Of a stretch of DNA of 64,000 bases, positions 1 through 12,292 are shown one piece after another. This DNA is from Phoenix dactylifera (lineage: Eukaryota > Streptophyta > Magnoliopsida > Arecales > Arecaceae): assembly GCF_009389715.1 (NCBI RefSeq), contig NC_052399.1, positions 14,635,646 through 14,699,645 on the forward strand. Reading direction: 5' to 3'. Position numbers and translations under genes: made by a program. Positions within the stretch are counted from its first letter, which is position 1; every line of letters starts with the position of its first letter. The notes below the pieces were generated by a model that was not told the origin of the DNA, did no database searches, and saw only the letters and a list, made by a program, of their open reading frames with translations.

Positions 1-2013
1 GTCAAGTCAGCTACTCACACGACAAGCCAAACGCCACCACAGCTGAGATAGTTTGCCGCTCCAACTCGTAGCCCGTACTTTACGCACCAAAAGTTTATTC
101 CTTGAGATGACGGCCCTTGAAGGATTGATATTAGCGTAACAATGAAGCACCCGGGTCCATTAATTTTAAGTTGGACGGTTAGTGGGGTTATTCCAATTGA
201 GGCTTAAATGCTGGAAAGCCTGGAATGTTGCTATACACCTACATAAAATTTCAGTTGTTAATTTTAAGTATATAATAATTCAAGATCTCACTAAAATAGT
301 CGAAAGATATTATTTGTGTTCCTTAATTCTGTATAAAAATCTATAATTTATTCAACGAACAACCGATGTAAAATTAAACGCACGTCCACACGGATCCTCA
401 TAAAATGGCACGCTTTACCGAATATGTTTGCAATTAGTGCTGACACATGCTAAGTTGGCAACATCAAACATAACAACAGTATCATCTAGTGCTGCTACTC
501 GGCCCCATGTAACCAATTCCAAGCTCGCATGTACAGTGATTTCAACAATAAATCATTTTCATTTGTATCAAGATCATCTTGTCCTCTAGCTCAAGGACCT
601 TTAGCTTGGCTCTCAAAATGATCTGGTTCTGTTTGTCGTCTTGGCTGACATTGGATGGTATATATATATACATATATATGTGATTATGGGAACAGGTTGG
701 TGTTTGATGGTTACGCTTTGTGGGCCGACTTGTTGTGCAAGACGTTGTGGTGGTAGAATTTATTCTAGACTGTATATGGACTCCAGCTGTGTGGATATGC
801 AGAGAGAGCCATAGGGAACGACACAAAATATTTGCCAAAAGGTATATATTTTTCTGCTTGGAGGAATTATAAGGGCGTGGATTACTTTTTGGTAGCACCA
901 ACATGACTTAGCGATCACGCTTGCTTGGCCAAGTTTTCAACTGCAAATGATTTCCTCCTCAAATAGTTGCCCCCACTTTTCAGCACGCGACCTTCCCAAG
1001 TTATAAAAGTGTTTGCTAATCCTAGTTATCGAGAATGGGGAGCTCTATTGTTCAGAAGCCATCAATGCCCACACTTTTATTGGAGTCAAGGGTCAGTCTT
1101 GATCATGGTGGGAGTGCTTTAATCACCCAAAGCTGTGATGGAATGGTGGAGGCCGTCGATCATGAAACTTGGTTTTGTAAGCAAAGATTTGGATTCAAGC
1201 TAGGTACATGATCGTGCTTCAGCTGTGGAATGGCAGCCTGCGTACTTGTGTAGCAGAACAAATTGGAGGGTCGAATGATTCTGGATGTCGAATGCAGCGC
1301 AGAGAATATATATGAATTCTCAGTTGAGGCGAGGGAATATATGAATTCTGACCCACAATTACACGGTCTTGGCTAATGTTACTACGTGCGAGGTGACTAT
1401 GCGGCGTTAATGAACAAATTAACAAAGCTTTTCAGCATTTCGAAAAAGCTGACATAGTTGCTCCCTTGCTTCCTAAAAGATTGCTTTCTTGTAGAAATTT
1501 GTTTATCGGTTCTCGAGTCGACTTAGAGAGTCGGGTGAAATCTTCCTCACCTTTTTCCTATACAACGTTTTTTTTTTTTTTTGAGAAACTAGCTAGTCTT
1601 AGATAATGTTAAAGCAATCAGTCGACATCTAATGTATCTTAATTAATCATAGGAAGAGAGAGCAGTTTGAAGGAAAACCTGGTACTAGTCTCCGCAGAAG
1701 AAACCGTGTGAGCTCCACATCGTCAACATTTGTACCGTCGCTTCTTCCGGTCGGTATGAGATTATCGGACCAATGGGGTAATTGCAACTTCCCTTCAGAA
1801 CCAAAAAAAAAAAAAAAAAAAAAACAAGCAAATCAGAAAAACACTCTTATCAGCTCAATCAACTTCTCATTCAGCAACATTCAAAGAGATTCTTAACGCA
1901 GCCTATTCCAAACCCCATCATGCAAACTAATGACTAGTTGCACCTGCGTACTAAATCACAGCTAGCACTAGAAAGAAAGAAAGAATTTGATAGAAGAGTT
2001 TAGAGAGGATTAC
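1..2013. other. Gene-free AT-rich stretch
   Basis: I find no convincing coding exon here. Visible landmarks are a short TA run near 660-680, a T run near 1568-1582 and an A run near 1802-1823. Open frames in this stretch have no recognisable domain. If the signal-peptide exon at 2014-2110 is real, this stretch would be its first intron or downstream region. I looked for a CLE-type motif on the minus strand and did not find one. Confidence 0.6.
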
Positions 2014-2110
2014 CGAGATGAAGAGATGCGATATTGGAGCGCAGGAAGGTGGCATAGAGCAGAAGCAGAAGCAGGAACCCCAGCACCAGCCTTCTAGATC
2101 CCTTGGCCAT
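2014..2110 (-). CDS. Possible first exon of a small secreted protein
   Basis: On the minus strand an ATG at 2110 opens 32 codons beginning MAKGSRRLVLGFLLLLLLYA, a textbook signal peptide: a basic start, then a run of Leu. It is followed by one extra base and a good splice donor, G|GTAATCC, at 2013-2012. Small secreted peptide genes of the CLE type often have an intron after the signal sequence. However, I could not find a second exon between 1 and 2000, and the next exon may lie outside the window. No strong TATA box stands upstream. A chance open frame cannot be excluded. Confidence 0.25.
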
Positions 2111-4783
2111 CTTCCACTAAAGAAAGCCACGGCACTCATTGCGCACTCCTGATAAATACGCATACTGGCTGGGGACAAGAAGACCCCACGAATGATCTCT
2201 TGTTGTGGAAGTCTTACTCCAGCCAAGATAAACCCCTAGCTGCAGGTCGTGCCCCTCCCCACCTATCCGTATCCTTGCTATCCTTTTCTCTTTGGACGTC
2301 TAGATATGGAGAACCACAGCCAAAGAGGATCGATGCGTGGGCTCACTATTTGTATTTGGTGCATGACAGGGACTCACTAACGATGCCATTTATTCTACGT
2401 GCGCTGCCTTTCTCCCCTTAAGTATTATTATTATCGCAACCACTTTTCCATAAAAGGATGCCATCGACCTCACTTGCGTCCCATTTCTCTTGCAAAACGT
2501 CCCTGGCGACGGTGACTCAGCTGAATTTGTTCCAGGACTAGTTTATGTGTTAATGTCCCAAGGAAGTTTGGGCTGGGATTAAATAAGGTAGAGGACGATC
2601 TTCCATGTTTAAAGATACAAGGATGGTAAGGTGATATTATTTTGAACTAATCTGGATTTGGAAAGGTACCCCAAAACATGTCGCTAGGTTGGGGTTCAGA
2701 CTTGTGTAGGTGTGCATATTTTATGTGCTAATGCACCAAGGAATGAAAAGGCAGGGAATAAAAAAAGTAGGGGCCGGGCTACTTCTAGCGAGAAGGTGCA
2801 GAGATGGTGTGCTGATCTTATGAATTTTTCCTACGTTGGGTTGGAAGTGGATGCAGAAAAGGTACCGTGAAAGATGTGTATCGTAAAATGGCCACCGACG
2901 GTGTCTCCTCTCCTTTTCGAGCTTTCGACGGTGGACGTTGGATGGTTTGAGGAGGCCTGGCCCCGTGCTTTTCCGTGATTGTTCGTATCGTCACGGAAGC
3001 ATCACAAGACAGGCACTCCCTACCAACACGATTCCAAAGGGTTCGCGTCCTATCTTTCGCACCAAGAAAAATAGTTGATTCCTCTTTTGTGACGTCGACT
3101 GTTAAGGATGGAACTCTATACATATCTCAAAGCAGTCTGAAAATCTTTTTTTCCCCTCCTATATGCACAGATCTCGAAGCAGTGATCGTATGATTTAACC
3201 GAAGATCCATGCAAAGGATGAAAATTTTTTCTTCCATACGAAAGATACAATCCCCATCCAACTAAAAATCATCCAGAGCCGGTCGGCTCTACCGCTCGAT
3301 CCCCACAGGGAGGGACTAACTGTTGTCTATGTTCATGCAACAGGCAAGCTTTGTAGTTTAAGCACAAATGAGAATCCAAGTCAGGCCATATAATTTAGAT
3401 AGACCATGTATCCTAAGACGTGATTAGGTCATATCTAGATCTATCTTGACCAGAATCTGATCCGAATTGGACTAGCCTTTGCTTGCAAGGTCAAATTTAA
3501 GGAGACTAAATCCAGCATTTTGGACAATTTTCATCGGGAATATCACTTCTATTTGGATATCAATTAAATTGGGCCAGGTTTAATTTTGTCGATGCTATAT
3601 GGTACCTGCTGTGTTGACGTTTTGAACTGGGAGTCTGGGACCCAAGCGAGACGCATGCATGGATCGGGTTGGACTTACATGGTTCATGGTTCATTGGATT
3701 TGAGTCTACCCACTGGAACCATATATAAAACGGTGGCCTAGATCTCATTCGATCTGTCAATGATGATCTGATACATCAGCTCACAAAGATAGCGAAAACA
3801 AACCTATTCTCTTTCAATTCCTAGTACCCATCATATCATAGGCGTGGAACCAGTTTGAGAGGCCAATCATCCAATGCTAGTAATTTGGTGCTGATTTTGA
3901 CTCTGCACGGTGGCTCAATCAAATGGAAGATGGATATGCAACATATATATGCATGCATTTATACTTTTTTTCTCTCTTGTTTATGAGGAACTCATGCATG
4001 CATGTGATACTCATTTAGTTTAGATAAATAGATTATAAATCAGATCTTTTTGGTATCTGCGAGTGCATAACAAAATGATTCAGATATCATAGGTATGATG
4101 ATAGATAAATAACATTCATTGAAAATTGAACCTTTAATAATAAATAGGTCATAGATGTACATATAACTTTCATATCTAGCAAATTTCAAAAATGAAAATA
4201 GGTGCAGTTAATTGGATTATGTCCAGCTTGTTTTAGTCCTTTATAGATATCCTATTATCGAGTTCGTCATGCCCCTTAGCATCCCGTTTAAGTTGAGGTC
4301 CTTCTTTCTTTCTATTCCAAATTATCAAAAGAATGAATTTGGTTACCGACCCCATATCAAGCTACATATCATGGACCCTTGATATGTAGTATGATATAAG
4401 GCTGAGATGAAGATACTGTATTTTTGTTTTTTTTTCCGTAATGTCTAGTATGCGAGTCTGGATGGTTTCCTAAAATTTAAAGTTTAATGTTGTGTGAGCC
4501 CATTGGTCCAGGCAAAACCACCATCAAGATCTAGGCAACAAAATCAAAATTTTGCATGGCTTGTTGTAGTATCACATCACACATTAATTAGTAATTTATA
4601 GAGGATTTAAGTCGTTGATTTTCTACAAAAGCAAGACTAGCCCATATAAATTAAATCTTGAGTTAGGCCATCCTTAACTCGGTCTTAGTTTCGGAAAGTC
4701 CAATTGCGCTTGGGTTAAAGGATGTGCGGGCCGAATTAAGTAGGGTGATGCCGTACGCCAATGGTTTGTCATCTAAAGACTAT
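2111..4783. other. Gene-free intergenic stretch
   Basis: No exon or known repeat is recognised here. A segment around 2975-3190 resembles, at word level only, part of the hairpin-forming repeat seen near 19.4-19.6 kb. Base composition is AT-rich and typical of plant intergenic DNA. Confidence 0.55.
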
Positions 4784-4971
4784 GGGGCTGTTTGGTTATT
4801 AAATTTTACTAAATCCAGTTTATAAGAAGCGAATAAAATGGACGAGTTTTATGAAGTTTTTGTTTCGTAGTTTTTTGTGAAAAATATTTTGCCAAACTGA
4901 TAGTTTATAAAATCTAAAAAAAATGAGTTTTACGAAAAAAGGCCTCCTTATTTTTTTTCCATAAAACTTTG
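4784..4971. mobile_element. MITE-like fragment cut by a SINE
   Basis: The sequence from about 4784 begins GGGGCTGTTTGGTTA, a start typical of plant hAT or PIF-type MITEs. It is T/A-rich and runs into the SINE target at 4964-4971. The matching right terminal repeat was not found, so this is a tentative fragment call. Confidence 0.3.
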
Positions 4972-5303
4972 TTTTTTTTTTTTGGTGAAAAAATAGGAGG
5001 GGAGGGGAAGGGGCAGAACCCCACCCGTGTAGCAGCCCCCACTGGGCCCCCCTTTCCACCAGAAAATATTTGATGCGGGTCGCAAGTTTCCGCGTGCCTT
5101 CTCTAACCCATGAGAAACTCCACTGGGCTATCCACGTGTGAGTACGTTACCCCAGCGCCATCTCAGTACTGATGGAAGGAAAGCATATTTACACAGAGCC
5201 ATCCAGGCATGGGGTATACGGTCTCCTAATTTAATCGACGTCTGAGCGTTTCGAATCCGAACAACTTGAATGGAGTCCAAGCCCCTTTACCACCAAGGAT
5301 GGC
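4972..5303 (-). mobile_element. tRNA-derived SINE with target-site duplication
   Basis: Read on the minus strand, the head has a box-A-like GGTGGTAAAGGGGCTTGGAC and a box-B-like GGATTCGAAACGC. This is the internal RNA polymerase III promoter layout of tRNA-headed SINEs. The tail on the minus strand is A-rich (plus-strand T run at 4972-4983). The direct repeat AAACTTTG followed by T flanks it at 4964-4971 and 5304-5311. The body resembles the SINE at 23937-24343, sharing the words GTGTGAGTACGT and TAGCAGCCCC, so both belong to one family of about 330-410 bp. Confidence 0.7.
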
Positions 5304-6128
5304 AAACTTTGTTTTTTTTAAGGCGGCAACAAATTCAAGCGTCATGATGTGAGGATATGCATGGCTGTGGTGAAGGTGGGCAACTCGTCCATATTGGTGT
5401 TCGCCACCATCTATACACTCTTATACGCTGCAACTTCCGCATCATCGATGAAAGCGAGATCTCATTTTTAAGTATTGATCTCTTGATCAAATTTTCGAGT
5501 TCACAAAGTCAATAATGAGAGAGAGGTAGGAAGACTTTAGAGGGCTGCCCTATGGGAGCAGCGTGAAAGCTCCCAAAGTGCCCGCCAATATTGTCAAGCC
5601 CATCGTTGTTGTAGTCTACGTCGATTGCAATTTAGGCCTCGAATTGCAGCGAAGGGTAAATTCTTAAGTCCAGATTTCGCTTCGCTTATTCCTTTGTTTT
5701 TTTCTTTTTTGATCTTGGAGTGTTTTAACAATTGACTTGGGAGCAGGCTATTAGGGGTTCCTAGAGCCTATAATTACAACAGAAAATTTGGATGAATAGT
5801 TAATTGGCGACAACACTCTATGAGTTCTTTAGAAGTACAGAAAGGGTGACAACAGGATAGAAGAGGGGACAAATGAATGTTATGAATATGTTTGTCGGGA
5901 GCAAGCTCGTCGAAATTGCATCATAAGCAGTTGAACATTAATAAATTTGCCATGTTATTTTTAAAATTTGAGTTGACCTTTGTGCAACATTTGTGGCTTC
6001 TCTGATTGTTGCAACGGGCAATTGTTAAAATCATGGCAATCAATTGCTTTGACAGACTGAATGTCATTGGCTTTGTTAATCATTATCTACTTTGTACCTT
6101 ATATTTTCACTCTACTTATTTGATTTTA

Positions 6129-7867
6129 GAATAAATTATAAAAATCTTCTAGAGATGAGGAGTAAATTATATTTATACTCAATAGTGTAAAAAACCGACA
6201 CTTCTCATCCGAGATTTATTTTTATTCAATACTTTAATCTATAACTTAACAGAATATTAGTCAAACCGTTAATTTTTAATAGGACTAAAATGTTACGTCA
6301 TTTTTTTTAAATGATCAAAATAAACTTACAAAAATCCTTCTAAGGTTTATGTTTATTATATTTATACGCAATATTTTGTAAAACCTACACGTATACTAGG
6401 GGTGACAATTTATGACTCGACCCGTCAACCTGACCTACGAACAACATGCTTTAAGAAGGTTTGTATTTAACATAAACAAATTTGGGTTGTAAATGGGTCA
6501 ACCCGTCTAAATCTGTTTATTAAATGGATTGGGTTTATGTTTAAACTTTTGACCCATTTAATAATTGGGTCGAGTTGTGACCTGACCCGTTTAACCTATT
6601 TAACCTATTTTTGACTTGTTTAATCCGACCCACTTAACATGTTTAACCTGTTTAAATCCATTTAACCTGACTTGATTTAAAAATCTGTCTAACCCGTTTA
6701 ATCCATTTAACCTGACTTGATTTGTTTAATGAATGGGTTACGTAGGTCGGGTCGGATTACCTGTTTAAGAAATAAGTAGGATTTAGATTTGTTTAATGAC
6801 TTGGCCCGATCCGATTGCCACCCCTAAGTTACAACTAGTTAAATTGACAGCATTAGTAAAACCGTTTATCTATTATAAAAAGTCAGAATATCTCTGCTTT
6901 TCTTCACTTGAAGTTTTCTATCTTTAAAAGTCTTCTTTTCTTCAAGATTGAGTAACTAGGGTTTCTTTCTCGCTTCGCCACTCCACTATAAGTGTCCTTC
7001 CTTAAAGAGCGACTGACGATAAGCTTCTTTCCCAACCGACTTCCGACGACGAGCATTCTTAATTTCCGACCAGCAGCCGACAACGAGCGTCCTTCCTGAT
7101 CAGATTTTTTTCTCGCTTCCCCACCCACCATGTTATAAAGATTGGAGATACTCGTATATCATTTGCTGATTCTGAGTTCTACTTATCCAATACCATAAAC
7201 ATGATTTTTTAATATTGTTACGTGGATGAGGATTTCTATATCTACATATATAATTATGATAGCTTTGGCAGTCTATCATCAAAAAAATCTAAATCACTAC
7301 GTGTGTGAGAACTCTTCTTTTTAGAGTGTGTATCAGTTGTGGTTTCATATCCTGGCTTGGACCCTGAATAGGCTGGCTCAAGCGACAAATCTTGATACTA
7401 GTTTCCTACAACAGAAAATTTTGGAGGCATCCACTTATCTGAGAGATCTAGATTATTTTTTTGACACATGACTCTTTTATGATAATTCATCAAGATCAAG
7501 CTATGGCGCCTCACAGCTATTTTCTGCCTGAGGTGGATATTACATCACTTAAGGCTAGTTTGTCATTTTTAAAATTTTTTCTGATATGGCATTTAAGTGC
7601 CATTTAAGTTAACGATTTGGCTAATATTGTGTTAAGTTATGAGTTAAAGTGTTGGATAAAAATAAATCTCAGAAGGTATAATTTACTCCTAATCTTAGGA
7701 TTTTTTTTTGTAATTTATTCATTATTTAAGGATAATTTTAACTTTTTATATGAGGTAAATGGATTCACTAATGCCATTAATTTAACTGGATGTAAGTGTA
7801 GATTTTACAAACTATTGAGTATAAGTATAATAAATATAAATCTTAAGGAAATTTTTGTAATTTACTC
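6129..7867. mobile_element. Fold-back element with long inverted arms
   Basis: The left arm starts GAATAAATTATAAAAATC and the right arm, read in reverse, starts GAGTAAATTACAAAAATT. Similarity between the arms continues for more than 250 bases, through matching words such as TTATACTCAATAGT and CATTAGT.AA.CC.TTTA. The left arm is split by the MITE at 6397-6826. The interior (about 6900-7540) has no recognisable transposase. This looks like a non-autonomous MULE-like or fold-back DNA transposon. Confidence 0.55.
6397..6826. mobile_element. MITE with TAGGGGTGRCAAT termini, nested
   Basis: The element begins TAGGGGTGACAATT and ends ATTGCCACCCCTA, giving a terminal inverted repeat of about 13 bp. 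The interior is built of repeated words such as GGGTCAACCCG and TTTAACC. Comparison with the intact right arm of the surrounding fold-back element shows that it interrupts the left arm at about 6396/6827. Two related elements lie at 9691-10046 and 62128-62300. The target-site duplication is too decayed to define. Confidence 0.6.
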
Positions 7868-8018
7868 TTGATTTTAAGTTTTCAAACTTGATTGCTTGGA
7901 CACTATTAATACACTTTTGCTATTAGTACACACTTGATTTCAAAAAGCGTAGAAAGGCTATTACCAGCAATTCAAGATCCTGAAAAATGCAGACCATAAA
8001 TAAACCTATTCTTTGACA

Positions 8019-8113
8019 TTTTTTTTTGTGCACAAAGTAGCTGTTTCAGAACTTGAACCCATGCCATTATGTTTACCAACCTAATTCTTTTACCATTGCA
8101 CCAAGCAATAGCC
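8019..8113 (-). mobile_element. Au-like SINE, head portion
   Basis: On the minus strand a box-A-like GCTTGGTGCAATGGTA (about 8106-8091) is followed by a box-B-like GGGTTCAAGTTC (about 8060-8049) and then GAAACAGC. This order and wording match the conserved part of the plant Au SINE family from memory. It ends in a short A tract (plus-strand T run at 8019-8027), so it is a short or truncated copy. Confidence 0.55.
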
Positions 8114-9690
8114 TTTTTTTTTTTTTTTTTGCTAAACAATATGCTTTTAGAGTAGAAACAGCTATCATAAATTCTAAAATTGACAACTGATTATTGATTT
8201 CTTGATATATTTCATCTGCAGGGATCTGGTTTCTCAATTGATATACGATCGTCGATCAATCAAATTTATACTTGATTTCAAATAGTTGGAAAGGCTGCAA
8301 TCTTTATCTGGAGTACTCTTAAAAGCCAAAATAAGTTGGCCACACTTTCTTTTATCCACTGTGTGGATACTACTAAATCACCCACACACAAATTGCTTAG
8401 TGTTTTCCACTCCTATATCACATTTTACAAAGCTTTGTCACTGAAACAAGGAATTCCCAACTGAATTTCCATTGAATATGTTTATATGTACATAAACTCT
8501 CATACTGTTATACACAATAATGAAGAACAGATTAAATAAAAAGAGGGGAGCTTGTTGGATACTTGGATGTGTAGTTTGCTCAGAGAACCGAGAAACTGCA
8601 TCAATTTATGGCATCATCATGTAAAGTGGTAATCCTCTGCATAATTCCACCTGATGTAGCTTGTTCAAAGCTCTGAAAAACCTTGGAAAACAAACATCAC
8701 TGCAGCTTCTTAACGTGCACTATAGATCCAGAGGCTTTGAAAGCACCCAAAATTGTTAAACCCCACACAAATTTCCATTAGCAACTCAAATATGTAAATC
8801 AAACTTTTGCAAGCGGCAGCAGCATTCACATTCTCAAATTCACATCAGTTTGTATATCTGCTCATATGTGTTAGTTAGCAAAACTATAATCATACTGTAT
8901 TGCAACTATTTCAAAAATTAAAATTTCTTCTTCATGTCTTTTTTATGATTGAAAACATTTTTCTAGATGTTACAGCCTACCTGAGCACTTCTACGAGGCA
9001 ATGCCACCTCCAAGGAGTTTCAATAACCATCCCTCCCGCAGAAATATTCAAAAAACAGAGCAGAAACGGTCAAAATTATTTTCTTAAACACAATGATATG
9101 TCAACACGAAATACATTGAAATATCTCAATCTGGAAAGTCACAAATGGAAGAGCAGCTCTTGGTAGTTGGTACTGGTTCTTCACAGTTACTGATCACTCT
9201 TTAGCTCACCATGTCCACCACAGTTGATTTCATCCGTGTTAAATATTATCTGTGCCAAATTCACTTACCTCTAAATATAACCTAACCAAAGCCAACCTAT
9301 TTGGATTTTTTGTTAAAATCTAGGTCTATAATGCTGTGCATGTAATGAAAGAACAGGCATGAGAAAACAAGAAAAGATATATCTGATGAAAAACACGACT
9401 AGAAGGATGAATATTCCCAGCTTCTTCGACCCCAACACGATTTGTTTCATACGAGATACCCGGATGAAAGTTGAAGATGAATAGGAGTGGTCCTCTGTCA
9501 TAGGATGTAACCTGCATAGAAACTATATAATTTAGATTCATTTAGTGTCTTTAATATAAAAATGGTCAAACTAGTTGTACATAGGAGTGGACTTTAAAAC
9601 AATATAAAAATTTAGCTTTCTCTGATTTTTTATTGTAGATATACTTGCTCTGTTAAAAAAAGGTAAATGTCATAGCCCTTAGAATTATAT

Positions 9691-10046
9691 TAGGGCTGAA
9701 AATGGTTCGGATAAAAGCCAACCATATACGGTCCACGTCCGAATTGGATCAGATTTAGAAAGAAATTTTTTTTTCCAATCAGGTCGGGTTAAACATGTCA
9801 GAAATAGGTTAAGCAAGTTTCAAACAGGTTAAACATATAGAGTCATAACCCAACCTAATTATTAAATAGGTCAAAATGGATTAAACGAGTCAAAGGTTTA
9901 AAACTGAACCTAATCCATTTAATAAAAAAGTTTAGACAGGTTGACCCATTTATAACCCAAGCCCATTTATATCAAACCCAAATCTGCTTAAAGTGGATCA
10001 TTCGTGGGTCGGATTGATGGGTCGGATCATAAACTGCCACCCTTTA
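9691..10046. mobile_element. Second MITE of the TAGGGGTGGCAAT family
   Basis: The element starts TAGGGCTGAAAATGG and ends CTGCCACCCTTTA, a decayed version of the termini at 6397-6826. The interior carries the same words in the opposite orientation (AACCCAACC, GGTTAAAC, GGTTGACCC). It has no coding capacity. Confidence 0.5.
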
Positions 10047-10894
10047 AATATAACTAAGAAATGAGATATATGATTCAAGTGTGCTGTGTGCTTCTATTTA
10101 TTTTGGTGCCTCTATCTATCATTTGTATAGTTTTTCTAGGCATCCTAAACTAATAAGATTCTTTTTTATAAAAAAAAAAACTTTACCTATCTCTCGTCCA
10201 TATACCCAATTATTAATTGGACTTTTCTGAAAGTTAAAACAAATAAAAATATGGATATTTTTCTATAACACACATCTTGTCTCTCTTATGCTCTAATTCC
10301 TTGAATATTTTTACTAATTTACTTTTTATGTGCATTGTAGCTGCCGGTAGAGCCAAATACGTCAAGATCTATAGGTTGGCAAGCTATGTCATAGGAAGAC
10401 TTTGAAATGCTTTAGGATGCGAACAAGGAAATGATAGCAAATCTATATTTTGGTTGATTTTGGTTAACCTATATGATAGATGTTATGTACGTATATAGGT
10501 CTCAAATAGGAATCAATATGCAACAATATTATGTATACACCCATAACTAACTTTCTACAATTATACTCATGTACACCTACTTAATGCTTTCTTATACTTT
10601 ATGCTTCAAGCTTTTCAGTTCTACCTATGACATCTCTTTTATTATCATTCGTGACTGGCATGTTTATGGTCTTCTAATTTTTACTACAATGTTTTAAAGA
10701 TATTGTCAAAATATTTACTAGAAGGTGCATAAGTTTGACTCGTATTGTTTATTGGTCCAAATATGCTTAATTTCTTTCTAGTTTTTCCTTCATATTTGCA
10801 CATTAATAATTAAGTTTCCTATGAACATCCATCAGCATTGAGCAAAGCATTGAGCACATTTCCATCTGAAATATGAAAATGTTGAATTAGCTTT

Positions 10895-10896
<2 letters not shown>

Positions 10897-10941
<45 letters not shown>
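10897..10941. repeat. (TA)n microsatellite
   Basis: About 45 bases of uninterrupted alternating TA. Confidence 0.95.
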
Positions 10942-10945
<4 letters not shown>

Positions 10946-11459
10946 CAAATATTTCTAGAAATTCTTTTTCTCATTAGAACATTGGTATCTATATGCATGG
11001 ATGTCTCAGTTCGAGAAATAAGAGGATCAAACTATTTCTTCTGACCATTTTTCAAATGGATAAATGTTAGTTGATCGTATATTTTATTATAGTTATATAA
11101 TTCAAAGTATCATTTCCTATTCGATCCCTTTGAATTCTATATTCGAGATTGCGATCGTATTTATTCATTAAAAAATACATTTTTTATGTACCCGTAGGTG
11201 CTATGTTGGATTTGAAGTAGATTTTGGAACAATCTATATTGATTGACTGCCTCCATCATGTTGTTGCTAACAAATACCATTGTTTTTTGTTTTGGAACTT
11301 CTAAATCATTCCCGCATTAGATCCGGATTGGGGGACAGAGAAAGCTAAGTTAGCTGAAAGATGGGTACCAGTTCAAGGACGCAAGGTGACTCTATTTTTT
11401 CAGGGTAAGAAAGAGTAGAAAAAATGCTTCAAGCCAATGCCTAAGTATCAAGAGCTATG

Positions 11460-12287
11460 TGTCATGCCCCCACCTTCGCGGAGCACGTGCGGCACGCAGT
11501 GCCGACATGGGGGCCACATGAGGAGGAAACACGGGGCTCCCCTGCCAAATATTGTCCGGTTCCAGGGCCCGCACGTGCCCCGGGAGGCAAGAGCGTGACA
11601 TTTGGTATCAGAGCTGAGGACTACTCTTGTCCGATGGTGAGAAGGGTGTGAGGCCCAATAGCCCCACATCGGAAAAACTCGTTCCAAAGCCTGGGCATAT
11701 GAGGCGGGTTTCTTCAAATCCTGCAGACGTATTTTGGGTGGAAAACAAAACCGGAGAGGGATCTGAGCGGTACGTGTGGCGCGCATGCGGGCCCTGGAGC
11801 CGGACAATATCTGGCAGGGGAGCTCCGTGTTCCCCCCTCATGTGGTCCCCACGTGGGTATTGAATGCTGCACGTGCCCCATGGAGGCGGAGGCGTGACAT
11901 TTGGTATCAGAGCCGAGGACGGCTCTTGTCTGATAGTGGGAAGGGTGTGAGCCCCAATAGTCCTACATCGGAAAGACTCATTCCAGAGCCGGGTGTCTCC
12001 AAATCCTGCAGACACATTTTGGGTGGAAAACAAAACCGAGAAGGAGCCTGAGTGGTGCGTGCGGCCTCCGAAACCAGATAATATCTGGCAGGGGAGCCCC
12101 GTTTTTCCCCTCATGTGGCCCCCACGTAGGCACTGGGTGCCGCACGTGCCCCGCGGAGGCGGGGGCGTGACATTTCGGGCTCCGAAATCGGACAATATCT
12201 GGCAGGAGAGTCCCGTATTCCCTCCTTATGTGGCCCCCACGTGGGCACTGGGTGCCACATGTACCCCGCGCAGGCGAGGGTATGACA
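11460..12287 (+). mobile_element. Compact LTR-derived (TRIM-like) array
   Basis: The whole element is flanked by the 5-bp direct repeat CTATG (11455-11459 and 12288-12292), starts TGTCATGCCCCC and ends TATGACA. Inside, three tandem segments each end in TGACA (11600, 11899, 12172). The first two junctions are followed at once by TTTGGTATCAGAGC, the usual plant initiator-tRNA primer-binding site, and then by a purine-rich GTGGGAAGGG-like word 46 bases later. The first 110 bases are an inverted copy of the last 110. No gag or pol sequence is present. It is a degenerate fossil, best described as a TRIM-like non-autonomous LTR element; the exact family is unknown. Confidence 0.6.
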
Positions 12288-12292
12288 CTATG

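Larger units (their letters stand above)
7868..11459. other. Intergenic stretch, no gene seen
   Basis: Apart from the SINE at 8019-8113, the MITE at 9691-10046 and the TA microsatellite near 10.9 kb, I see no feature. The open frames at about 8900-9170 and 9310-9540 lack domains, consistent codon bias and plausible promoters, and I do not call them genes. Confidence 0.55.
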
